Below, piece after piece: positions 45,327-58,289 of a DNA stretch of 64,000 nucleotides. The stretch lies in assembly GCA_013368325.1 (NCBI GenBank), contig JAACJK010000109.1, positions 992,001 to 1,056,000 on the forward strand, given 5' to 3'. A program made the position numbers and the translations under genes. The notes beneath the pieces are model-generated. The model was given only the letters and a program-made list of their open reading frames with translations. It ran no database searches and was not told where the DNA came from. Positions within the stretch are counted from its first letter, which is position 1; each line of letters starts with the position of its first letter. Source of the DNA: Ephemerocybe angulata (Eukaryota > Basidiomycota > Agaricomycetes > Agaricales > Psathyrellaceae).

Positions 45327-48309
45327 TTATGCATTCTGCAATATGATGCGGACAAACTTGTCCAAAAGGACGCGGTTATCCTGCCCGCGGTCAGGGGCAT
45401 GCTTGAGCAAGCGCTCCACCCGCTCGACGATACCTGCCGGGCCATCAAACGGGATTTCATGCGCATCGAACTGCCGAACATCTGTGTCCATAACAAAGGA
45501 AGAAAAATTAAAGAACCAATCAGCGACCTGTGCTGGGCAAGCATAAAGCGGGTGGAGGGGAAGGGATGCATGGAAGGAGCCAAAAGGAGCGAACCACTTA
45601 CAGGTTTTGAAAGCGCTATAACCCCTGTCGTCCAGGATATTTCGGAAGACCTCCGCCACCTCCTTCCCCAGCTTCGACCGCTCCGCCTCAGCGTCCGAGT
45701 CTTGAATATGTATCCTCCGCGACCGGCTGCTGCTGTCGTTCCCATTTGTTGATGAAGAAGCACTCTGCCCTACAGTCGACCCAGAAGCAGATCGCCCGAG
45801 ACTCGAAGACCCGCTCGCGGTGCGACTGAACAGTGTCGTGGATGGCAGCAAGGCGGCTTCCTTCATCTTCGTCGGTGCCCATGCGAGGCCGATCCCGAGA
45901 TCAAGAGAGCGGCCGCGATGACCTGGTCGAGGTATGGAGGAGGGGACCGGAACAGGTACGGGGGGCCTATCACCACCCTTGAGCGTAAACTTCTTCTCTG
46001 CCTCTCTCTTCCTAGATTTCTCTTCACTACCCCTATCGCCCCTCCCATTCGTCACTTCAGAAACCGTCCCATTACTTCCAGTACTACGGGTCGGCGATGG
46101 TACTGGAGGTTCGAAAGAAAACAGACCGTGTTGCGCAGTCCCGATGAACCGGGAAACGCCCGTCCCACTACCCCCCGCACGACTACCCGGGAGCATCTTC
46201 TTCCCCGCCGCCTTACCCCAACTCGACGACTTGTTGGTCTGCGCAGTATGCGCCGTGCCATTCGTCGACGTCGACCCATTCACATGGTCCGAGTTGTACC
46301 CATTCACAGGCACCGGCGGCAACTTGTCTTTCTGAATATACTCCTGCAGCCGTCTCGCCCTCTCCCTCGCCCGGATCTCCTCCTCCGTATCCTTCGCCCT
46401 CTTCAACGACTTGTCTCTCTGCAGCGTCCCCACACCCGCCAGGCCAGCCCCGCTCGCGCTTTCCCTTTCTCTTTCCTGCGGGTTCGTCTCCTTGCTCTGA
46501 ACGCTCGTCGCAGTGACCGCCGTCCCGTTGCTCCCTGTCCGCTGCATCAACGCCGCCCCCCACCCCGGCCGTTCAAAGTCGAAGCTCCCATGCTTCGTGC
46601 TCCGCGTCACAGAGCTCATCTTCGCACCACCCGGAGCCCTCAGGTGTGATTGCGGCGTTTCCGTAGCCTCCCTTGCCTTCCCCTTCAGAGACGTTGTGCT
46701 GGTTCTGAGGCTTTCCTCTGTCACAACACTCATTGTGCCGCCTCTATACCGGTAGCCAGCATCCATAGAAGCGTTCTTGGCCGCATGGTGTTGATGGGAC
46801 TCTCGCAGTCGCGTGGTAGGCGTCGGTGCTGGTAGTGAGCTTTTGAAGGATGTTGGGGCAGCCTGGGGAGCAGGTGGTGCAGGGGCGTGAGCGGCCTTTC
46901 CGTTCGGGATGCGCGAAGATGTTGCCGTCGCATAGGGGTGAGGGAAGGGAGGGTCATTATTGCTCTCTGTCCGACGATGCGAGGACGTCGGTCTTTTCAG
47001 AGGCGCGGACACCCCTACGCTTGTTGGTGGCTTCGCCGGCTTGGAGGCGGCGGCGGCACGAGGCTGGAGAGAATTCGCGCCTGAAATGGCCGCAGTCGTG
47101 GTTCGACCTGAGATAAGAGTATGAGTATCAGTCAGCGCAGAGTGGTATTTTTGGGGGCTGGGATCCGGACCTGAGAAGAGCTTCGGTAGCTTGAGAGAGT
47201 TTGATGCTGCTGGGGAATCGGATGGCCGGGGTTTAGGCTTGGGGGGACTTGGGGGCGGACGGAGGATCTTCGCGGTTTGGGCGTGGGGTCGTCTTTGGGG
47301 AGGGGAGGGCGGTTGCCGTCGAGAGAGGGTTGCGGGCTGTTGGGCCGTGAACGGGATCGTGATCGCGATGACCGGCGGAGAGCTTGAGGTATACCCCAGA
47401 GGTTCTGGAGGTTCTTCTTCGATACGGAGGAAGGCTTGGGCGTCGGGGGTGATGTGGGTTCGGGCTGGGAGGGCGGGGGTGGGACGGGGAGCGCGGATGG
47501 AGGTCGTCGCTTGGCTTTTGGCGTCGAGGGCGTGACGGTTGAGTTTGTTGCGGTGGTGGTGGAGGAGAGGGGACGGGAGGGTATTCGCGACGCTGGTTTC
47601 GTGCCATTGGCGGCCTTGGACGGCGGCGCTGGCTTGGGCCGTGTGTCAATGCTTTCTCTGCGCATGCGTTCTCGAGCCTTTGTGGTGTCGTCGACGATGT
47701 CGAGCTTTGATCGTGAGCGAGATCGTGAGCGTGTGAGGAAGTTGTATATCTGGACAGCAGGCAGTCAGAATGCGGTTTTGGACGAAGTGGGAACAAGCAC
47801 AGACCCTGCTCTCGAATTTGGTGCGTCTTGAAGGCCGCTCCTCATCGGCATGCGAACAAGGTAATTTCATATCGAGCGACGGTCTGAGCTGGATGTCGTT
47901 CATACTATCATCGACCGACGTCGGCCCACTCTAAATAGACTATTAGGGCTTGTCATTGAATGGCAGAATGGTGCGACGTACCTGGGATGAGGGGCTGAGA
48001 CGGGGGATGCTGTGAGAGTGAATCAAAGAGGAGAACTAGGGGCACGATATACACGTGTTAGGCACGGACGCAGTGTCACCGGAACGATGCGCTGACCTCT
48101 TTGGGCAGACGTTCCAGGACATAGAAGCTGCGGCGGAGGACGCTCTGGCGGCGCGCAGAGACGGACGAGATCGTCGACGACGTTGTGGCGAAGGAGAAGC
48201 CGTTCTGCGAGCGGCGGGGGTGTAGGGACGCGCTCGGGGGGATGATGGACGAGAGGTCGGAGAGCGTGTCAAAGCCGTCCAGGTCGGGATCATTCTCCAA
48301 GGCTTGCAT
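45327..48309 (-). CDS. Large disordered Ser/Pro/Arg-rich protein, function unknown
   Basis: A multi-exon gene I do not recognise. From the N-terminus: an acidic segment (MQALENDPDLDGFDTLSDL), YVLERLPKEFSSLIHSHS, SMNDIQLRPSLDMKLP, FESRIYNFLTRSRSRSRS, KLDIVDDTTKARERM, then long Ser/Pro/Thr-rich disorder. Near the end comes a charged helix (RARERARRLQEYIQ), and a compact C-terminal block joined over an intron near 45480-45620: EVAEVFRNILDDRGYSAFKT, then YVRQFDAHEIPFDGP and LLDKFVRIILQNA. That last block looks folded. Junctions between about 47100 and 47300 are unresolved. An upstream exon could move the start to about 48475, but that would leave only about 58 bp to the divergent gene. Confidence 0.65.
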
Positions 48310-48533
48310 CCGCACTCTTTTGGCATCGGGGATGTGGCGGCCCTGTCAGATTTGATTTTCGAGCGGGGTACCAGGCGACGCGCTGTGGGGTTAGGGTTCG
48401 GGAAACAGCGCGCTAATCGTTCTGCTGAGGTAAGACCCCTGCAGCACGCCATCTTTCCTCATGCGCCGCCGCCATCTTGCTCAGCCATGTCTGGGATCTA
48501 TAACAGTGACCTCTCACAGTGCCGGCATCCACC

Positions 48534-50254
48534 ATGCCTCTCCCCACCGTCTCCAGAGCCCTGCTCAGGGCCCGGCCTGCGTCGACGCTGCGTCGCATAG
48601 CCCAGGCCACGGTGACCTCATCCGCACCCACCTCAGCAGCAGCCTGCGCCCAACCGAACCGCGACGTCCAGTCGCCTCTCGGCCAGCCCCACTTCCCATG
48701 CGTCGAAGCCCACAAAGCTCGCGAATCCCGTCTCTCTGCCTCCAAACGCGTGCAGGAAGATGAGCCCGGAACGGGTCCCGAGCCTTCCTATGCGAGGCCG
48801 AACCCCACAACCTACCAGGTCTACACACATTCCGAACCATTTCCGCTCATCTACTACCCGAAACCGCTGCCAGGCTTCGACATCGCGTACGAGACCTGGG
48901 GCACCCTTTCACCGCAGAAGGACAACGTTATCCTGCTGCACACCGGCCTCTCCGCTTCCTCACATGCTGCATCCACACCCCTCAACTCGGCGCCAGGCTG
49001 GTGGGAGAAGTTCATCGGACCCGGCAAGCCCCTCGACACGGACAAGTACTTCATCATCTGCACCAATGTCATCGGGGGATGCTACGGGTCCACGGGTCCC
49101 TCGTCCATCGAGCCGGAAACGGGCAAACCATGGGCAACCCGGTTTCCGATTGTGTCCATATTCGATATGGTCAAGGCCCAGTTCCACCTTCTCGACCACC
49201 TGGGTATCAAGAAGCTGTATGCGAGTGTAGGCTGCTCGATGGGCGCCATGCAGAGTCTGGCTGCGGGCTGGCTTTTCCCCGCGCGTGTGGGCAAGATCGT
49301 GAGCATCAGCGGCACGGCGCGTAGCAGTCCCTCGGCCGTGGCTATGAGGTTCGCGCAGCGTAGTGGTCAGTCCTAACCTTTTGAAATTATATGCCCCTTC
49401 CTAACCCCATGCTAGTCTTAATGGCCGATCCCAACTGGAACAACGGCTTCTACTACGACGGGGTCCCTCCTCACACCGGAATGAAGCTGGCACGACGTAA
49501 GCACCCCTAATTATCCCATATCTCAGTTTTAATCGGCTTTGTAGAAATCGCCACTATCACATACCGTTCTGGACCTGAGTGGGATCTCCGTTTCGGCCGT
49601 CAGCTTCGCGCTGCACCAGAAACAGACGCCTCATCGGAACACGGCATTCGGACACCCGCTCTCTGCCCCGACTTCCTCATTGAAACGTATCTCGATCACC
49701 AGGTGTGTGCTGGAATCCTACTCGATATGCGATAGCCCTCTGACATGACGACAGGGAGAGCAATTCTGCCTGAAGTACGACGCCAACTCTCTTCTCTACG
49801 TCTCCAAAGCCATGGACCTCTTCGACATGACCTCCCCCGCTCTCCAAGCCCTCAAACTACAACCCCAAACCATCCAACCAGACCTCGACACACACCCAGA
49901 CCAAGTTCTGCCGCACAAAACTTCTCATTCCAAATCGCATCCGCCCCCCGTGAACCCACCTCCACATCTAAACGACCTCGCGGAGGGCATGAAGCCCCTC
50001 GCACATATCCCCACACTCGTGCTGGGAGTGCAGAGCGATATTCTGTTCACCGTTGAGCAGCAGAGAGAGGTCGCTGATGCCCTCCGGATGGCTGGGAATG
50101 AAAAGGTGAGCTACTACGAGCTCGGGGGTGTTTGGGGACACGATACGTTCCTGTGCGTACTTTTCCGTCTTCTATTGAGAGCTTTAATTGACGAGGGTCA
50201 CGTAGTATTGACCTCCTGAACGTCGGCGGTGCGATTCGCGGCTTCCTGTCGTAA
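48534..50254 (+). CDS. Mitochondrial serine/homoserine O-acyltransferase, CYS2/MET2 family
   Basis: Alpha/beta-hydrolase acyltransferase of the homoserine O-acetyltransferase-like family. Overall similarity is to the fungal Cys2/CysA branch, which acylates serine for cysteine synthesis. Five exons, 48534-49365, 49416-49496, 49545-49702, 49755-50152 and 50206-50254, total 1518 nt and 505 aa. A basic Ser/Ala-rich presequence ([19 protein letters not shown]) suggests mitochondria. Nucleophile elbow: [14 protein letters not shown]; other marks [29 protein letters not shown]; catalytic Asp in [14 protein letters not shown]; catalytic His in [10 protein letters not shown] proline/histidine-rich insertion of about 35 residues (DNA about 49860-49970) precedes the Asp block. 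Acetyl versus succinyl donor is not decidable here. Confidence 0.87.
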
Positions 50255-50582
50255 CCAGACTGTATTACATCCATCTACTGTACATTTTCGTTCATCAGTT
50301 GTATTACTAGCGGTTTCCCCATATCCTGTATACCTTCATCTCTACATCTCATAATGGAACACATTGCACAAATAACTCGTACTATTCTCCTTTCAACGCT
50401 GAACGAATGGTAGACTTGGGAGGGTGCCTGAGGATGATGACTTGCGCTTAGTTGAAGTTAGCGCCCATGCCAGTGATGGCATGATCAGATATAGCAGTGA
50501 CTGCGGCACCGGAACACAAGTAACCACCTTTGTCCTCTTCCTCTTCCTCCATCGCCCCACCCCTCACACCCACCCCCTCAAC
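50255..50582. other. Short intergenic region before VPS60
   Basis: About 330 bp between same-strand genes, containing the VPS60 promoter. No coding region supported. Confidence 0.4.
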
Positions 50583-51742
50583 ATGAACCGATTCTTCGGC
50601 AGCTCGTCCAGCAAGACACCCAAGCCGTCGCTCCAGGACGCTATCAATTCCGTCAGTCCCACTCTCCAAACGAAACGGAACGAAACACAAACTGACTGAC
50701 TGATTGAATAACTGGTTCCTCGGATAATGATAATCTGTTCATGCGTATCTATATGCGACGAATGCGATATGGATATGCTAGACAGATGCCCGCTCTGCGT
50801 CGATAGAGGTCAAGATTCGCAAGCTCGATGCGGAGCTTGCGAGGTACAAGGACCAGATGAGCAAGCTGCGCAACGGGCCTGGCAAGGTGTGTCAGACGTC
50901 CTCCCCAACGTCCTCCCTCTCACATCTCGTATCTCGTATCTCGAACCCCAACCCCCACTCTCCACCGCATTGCGCACGACACCCTCCGCCTGTCCCTACT
51001 CCACTTCAACTCTGTACTATGGTGACGCCCCCAGGACGCCATCCAACAACGCGCGCTGCGCACGCTGAAGCAGAAGCGGATGTACGAGGCGCAAGTGGCG
51101 CAGCTCACGCAGCAGACGTTCAACATGGAGAGCACGGCGATGGCCACCGACAACCTGCGCAACACGATGGCGACGCTCGACGCGATGACCACTGCCAATA
51201 AGGAGATCAAGAAGCAGTATGGCAAGATTGATATTGACAAGATCGAGGTGCGTTTCCGAGTGTTCTCTCTTTTATAGTGCATGTTGAACGATGTGTGGAT
51301 GGGATACTGATGAATTTGGGTTTTGGGGGTGTAGAATATGCATTATGATATGGAGGAGCTGTTGGAGCAGGCGAACGAGATTCAGGAGACGCTGGGGAGG
51401 TCGTACGCCATCCCTGACGAGTTGGACGAAGCGGATCTCGAAGCAGGTGCGCATTCCCTCTCTTCCTCCCCTCCTCCTCCCCTACCTCCTCCTCCTTCTC
51501 CTCCTACCTCTCCAAAACTCCTAACGACCCCTCTCAGAACTCGAGGCCCTGGCTCTGGAACCAGAAGAAGAAGGCCCCTCCTACCTCTCAGATCTCAACG
51601 CAGTACCAGACTTCGTGGACGAGCCCCCCGTCGAGCTGGGCGAAGTACGTCTATCTCCCTTTTGCCATTTCTGCGTATCGGGGCTCACGGCTTTGAGCAG
51701 CAGGCGCCAGAACGGCCCGAGGCTATCAAGACGACAGGTTAA
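50583..51742 (+). CDS. VPS60: ESCRT-III-associated VPS60/CHMP5
   Basis: ESCRT-III family protein that binds Vta1 and stimulates Vps4 during multivesicular body formation. Six exons, 50583-50651, 50782-50886, 51035-51247, 51335-51446, 51538-51644 and 51701-51742, total 648 nt and 215 aa. Family marks: start MNRFFGSSSSKTPKPSLQDA, IRKLDAELARYKDQM, RALRTLKQKRMYEAQ, TFNMESTAMATDNLRNT, IDKIENMHYDMEELLEQANE, and YAIPDELDEADLEAELEAL. The start is fixed by the conserved MNRFFG sequence. It lies 5.9 kb from DID2 on the same strand. Confidence 0.95.
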
Positions 51743-51843
51743 ACGAAACTATCCTTTCACTATGCAATGTAGCATGTATTATTGGCCGTGTATTAACAAG
51801 ATGGGGGGTATAGATATGACTCGGAGTATCCTTTCCGTGAGGC

Positions 51844-54117
<2,274 letters not shown>

Positions 54118-54653
54118 TCTTCGCCTCTGGAGGACGTATTGATTGAGGACGAACGCGTTGGAGGCGCTTTGTGGCATGGAGAGCCATATCTCCCGCCTCT
54201 TGAAGGTCGACAAAGCGTAACAGCGAGAGATAACGACGGTCAAGCGCGCGTTGTGGCCGCCCTCGCGTGCGCCATGCGCGAAGGCCGGCATTCTTCGGCA
54301 AACCAAAGTCGGGCCGGGTTGCCTAATATGGTATACCCCCGCACAATGCAAAGTCAATTAAATTTCTACAATGCATCGCACAAACGGAGACGTATCTACT
54401 CAAGCAGACCTCTGCCAGGCCATGGATACCATTGGCACGAACTGTGCTTTGGCCCTGCTGTTGTTGACGAAACCAAGCACCGGCAAATAACGCGGTGGTC
54501 ACGTGTGGAGTTGTGATGTCGGGTTTTTCAGCAGTATATGATGAGGGCTGAACACCGGTCCCAACCTTCTTCCCCAACCCCCATCGTCCCAGTAAGTGCC
54601 GCTCCTCCCAAGAACCAACACCCGCTCATCGGATCTCGCGACACTCCAGCACA
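54118..54653. other. Divergent promoter region, ALDH/RCC1
   Basis: About 536 bp between start codons. A TATAT sequence at about 54533-54538 lies 115-120 bp before the RCC1 ATG. A minus-strand open frame overlapping here could extend the ALDH N-terminus but is not supported. Confidence 0.4.
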
Positions 54654-56625
54654 ATGCCTCCCAGACGATCATCCAGAGCCCCGTCGACGAAGCCTGCCTC
54701 GAAAGCGGCCTCGAAGGCTGTGGAGAAGCCAGCGGCGTCCAAGCCTGCATCCAAAAAGCCCGCGGCAGAGCCCAAGGCCAACGGCACCTCCCGCAAACGC
54801 GCAGCGGAAGCCGAGACGGAGGACGACCCCCCAGCGAAGCGATCCAAGGCGTCCAGCTCGACGTCGGAGGAGACTGCTGTGGAGCCAGCGGCCAAGCCTG
54901 CGCCCAAGGCAAAGCCCGCATCCAAGGCGAAGCCAGCATCCAAGGCGAAGCCCGCATCCAAGGCCGCCACAACAAAACCTGCCTCCAAGAAGGCAGCTGC
55001 GAAACCCGCATCCAAGGCTGCAACTGGTCGTGTCCTCACGAAGAAGTCCAGCAACACAAGCACTGTCCTCGAGACAGTGGAGGAGAACGAGGCGCCTGCG
55101 CCCACACCTGTCGAGAAGAAGACTCTGGCTCCGAAACCCGCCAAGGCCGCACCTGCCCCTCACGTCCAAACCAAGCCCTACTTCAACGCCCTCCCGACCG
55201 CCCCCGAAAAGCAGAGACCTGGTCTTGTTCTGTTCGCATGGGGTGCTGGCAACTTTGGGCAGTTCGGAATGGGCCCCGATGTCCTCCACGAAGTCCCCAA
55301 GCCCAAGCGCAGTGTGTGGTCTGAGGAGCAGATTGAGGAGGGCAAGTTCGGTGAGGAAGGTGCTGGACTCGAGAGCATGTCAGCCGGTGGACTCCACACT
55401 CTCCTTGTCGACGAGAAGGGAACCGTGCGTTTAATCAATTGCTTCGAAAGTTTAATCGGACTAACTCCTTCTAATAGGTCTGGACATGCGGCGTTAACGA
55501 CGACGCCGCTCTCGGTCGGGAAACTACCAACGTTCCCGACCCCAAGAACCCCGGGCAGTTCATGGATGTGGACGATCTGACGAGTTTCCCTCAGCCTCTC
55601 GAAAGCCTCGTCGCCGAGAACTTCCGCACAGTGAAGACCACTGCTGGTGACAGCATCTCTGCTGCTGTGAGCGATAAGGGTGAACTCCGAGTTTGGGGTT
55701 CCTTCCGGGTGCGTAGCTTGATTTCTGGATGTTTAGTCATTTAACTTACCACATTCTTTAGGCCAACGAAGGTGCTCTGGGATTCTCTGGCTCAGAGAAG
55801 AACCAGTACGAGCCTGTCGCTCCCCCTCTTCCTCTCCTGCACAAGCCTGGAGATTCCGAAAAGGTGGTTTCTGTTGCCAGTGGCAGCAACCACATGCTGG
55901 TCCTCACCACCCACGGCAACGTGTTCGCCTGGGGCGCTAGCGAACAAGGTCAACTTGGTCGCAAGGTTCTCGAGCGCCGCAAGATCAACGGAACGACACC
56001 TGAGAAGGTCACTATCGGAAGCCGTGCGAGGAAGGCCGTCGCTGTCGGTGCTGGGTCATACCACTCCTTCGCCGTTGACGATAGGGGCGACGTTTGGGGC
56101 TGGGGCTTGAACACTATGGGCCAGACCGGGACTGGATACGCCTCGAAGGCGGACGACGTGGTCCAACTGCCCAAGAAGGTTGTTGGGCTGAGTAAAGCCG
56201 ATCTCAACGGTGACGAGATCGTCGAAATCACTGGCGGCACGCACCATACCCTCTTCCGCAGTGCTGCTGGCAAGGTCTATGGCGTCGGACGGTGTAACGC
56301 TGGACAGCTGGGCTTGGATGAGGAGGACCCAGCATTCAAGGATCGATTTGACCCTGATTTCATCGTCGAGCCAGCACTCATCACCTTCCCCGATGCTCAG
56401 GACCCAATCGTCCAAATATCGTGCGGTACCCATAACGGTGCGGCCGTGACGGAAGGGGGCGCTCTGTACTCGTGGGGTCAGGGGTTGCAAGGAGAGCTTG
56501 GTGTTCCAGAAGACGAGGTGCGCACACCACGAGTCATCGTCAAGAAGACTGGAGGCTCGTGGCACGCCGCAGCAGTGGCTTGTGGAGGTCAGCATACTCT
56601 TGGCTTGTTCAGGAAAAAGAACTAG
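54654..56625 (+). CDS. RCC1: RCC1-type guanine nucleotide exchange factor for Ran
   Basis: Chromatin-bound RanGEF (yeast Prp20, fission yeast Pim1) that makes Ran-GTP for nuclear transport and spindle assembly. Three exons, 54654-55424, 55478-55708 and 55762-56625, total 1866 nt and 621 aa. The RCC1 beta-propeller repeats are clear: FAWGAGNFGQFGMG, VWTCGVNDDAALGRE, NVFAWGASEQGQLGRK, DVWGWGLNTMGQTG, KVYGVGRCNAGQLGLD, LYSWGQGLQGELG. The N-terminal ~180 residues are histone H1-like: Lys/Ala/Pro-rich with a tandem PASKAK unit, plus a bipartite-type basic nuclear signal (PAKRSK). The tail is far longer than in yeast or human RCC1 and would bind DNA or nucleosomes. Confidence 0.95.
54880..55020. 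repeat. Tandem 18-bp repeat encoding PASKAK in RCC1
   Basis: At least three near-identical copies of an 18-bp unit (gcatccaaggcgaagccc type) sit between about 54905 and 54962, with diverged copies on both sides. The repeat keeps the reading frame. Confidence 0.75.
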
Positions 56626-57126
56626 GTTTCATGTTTTCTCTGTGGCGGACTCTTTCTGCATTTTCGTTCATCTCATTCGCATGCATTTTACCCCTCTATC
56701 TTAATCACTGTAACTCAACATTATCCTGGTTCTTTCATCTCAGAGACAATAATTTCAATTTCAGCATGGCATACCTGCATAGTTAACCTCTGTTTTGGAT
56801 TTGGATCTCCTGCTCTCGGTGATCGTTGTATAGAATCCCGTCCGTGTGTCTGTCTCCCTGTGTGTTACTATCCCTTTTGTGAATTTGACTTTCCAGTGCA
56901 TTGTCCAACATTCTCCTCGCAATACAATCGCGCGCCCGTCATGATACCCGCAACCAATTCCGCGACCCTGAATCAGGCGCGCTGTCAACCAGAGCTTGGG
57001 ACCTGTCCGGAACTCCACAGGTTCCCGACGATATATATTTTGCTCCCTGACCATTCCTCCCTTTCTTAGCAACCACCCACTACGTGCCATATTGCACCTA
57101 CTCTAGCACACTCTTCAACGTCGACA
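56626..57126. other. Intergenic region between same-strand genes
   Basis: About 500 bp: RCC1 3' flank and promoter of the following gene, with a TATATATTT sequence near 57032-57040, about 90 bp before the ATG. No other gene is supported. Confidence 0.45.
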
Positions 57127-58186
57127 ATGGCAGCAGCTTCAGTTGAGTCTTCCCTCCTTCACTGATGCGCGCTTGGGAACTAAGTGCAACGCGTCGCGTC
57201 CAGGTCATTCCCGAAGGCTACACCTTTTTGAACCCTGAAACTCTCATCACCACTGGTGGAAAGGCACTTGCAGACGATCTGCGAAAGAAGGCGGATGGCA
57301 GAGACCCTGACGCGTTCGATATGTACATTTACAATGGTGAGCGCTTCACGCCCTGAGTATATGCGCCCACATTGACGCGACTTGCGTGGACACGTCGGTT
57401 CTATACAGACTTCTTTGGCTATGCTGTACTGGACTTGGTCGACACCACCCTGTTGAGCCTCCATGGAAAAGTTGTCAAGAAGAAGTACGATGAGGCGTAC
57501 TCTATTCTTGAGGGCTTGACAATCTTCATGGACTTTGAGGGACAGTGGACGCGTACGATTCATCTCACTCAACCAGACTCACTCCTCTAACCTCCTCTTC
57601 CCCTCTAGAAATCGACGACGGCGACCGCGTCAAACTCACGAACAAGGCGTACGGCGCCTTGGCGGTCGCCGTTCTCAAGGGCCTGAAGAAGGAAAGTAGA
57701 CTCGACAAAGCCTCTTTCCCCAGCCTCGAATGCCTGCTGGAGAGCATGTCCGTCGTCGCCGAGATGATGGAGGGCTGCGGCTGCAAGTGCGTCTACGGAA
57801 AGGTCGCGCGCAACATCGCGAGGCGCCTGTTCAATGACAAGTCCGAGGCGGACTTTGCCTTGGAGCAGAAGCAGCGAGAGGAGTGGTTCAACGCTCTCAC
57901 TGACATGGAGGAGAAGGAGGCTATGGCGCCGGGCATGAACGATCGTGCTGATTGGAAGAAGGCCAAGGCGGAGGCGTGGTTCGTGAAGGGCGCGGTGTTC
58001 GATGAAGACAAGAGGAACTCTGACTTGTCGTACACTCCTGTCTGGAAGGAGTATAGGGATTACCTCCAGGAGGTCCCTAGTGGCCCCATGAGGGGTCCCT
58101 GCTGGGACATCTCTGAGTGGGAGGAATTCGAGAAGAAACCCTTCCAGTTCAAGTTCATGGGCGATGACGATGAGGATATGTACTAG
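57127..58186 (+). CDS. Orphan protein, function unknown
   Basis: Several short exons: a 15-nt first coding exon (MAAAS), then VIPEGYTFLNPETLITTGG, then DFFGYAVLDLVDTTLLSLHG, and a long final exon from about 57610. Recurrent features are acidic C-terminus (FKFMGDDDEDMY), a Cys cluster (MEGCGCKCVYGKVARNI), and helical, charged segments. I do not recognise the family. The coding sense is favoured by consistent GT-AG junctions and codon use, not by homology. An antisense 271-codon frame across the last exon is an artefact of codon bias. Confidence 0.65.
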
Positions 58187-58289
58187 TTCGTATTCCTGGG
58201 GTAGATGGGACATTCGAATGGTAGAGTCTAGATGAAAGGTCGCAGCCTTGGGTATACAAGGAGAGCAAGAAAGTGTGGAAGGAAACACC

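Noticed and set aside
45918..46649. Plus-strand 243-codon Arg/Pro-rich frame
   Set aside because: It is antisense to the disordered minus-strand gene and has no plausible start context or homology.
54538..55434. Plus-strand 298-codon Pro/Arg/Ser-rich frame and a 206-codon minus-strand frame
   Set aside because: Both overlap the RCC1 N-terminal repeat region in other frames and only reflect its repetitive codons.
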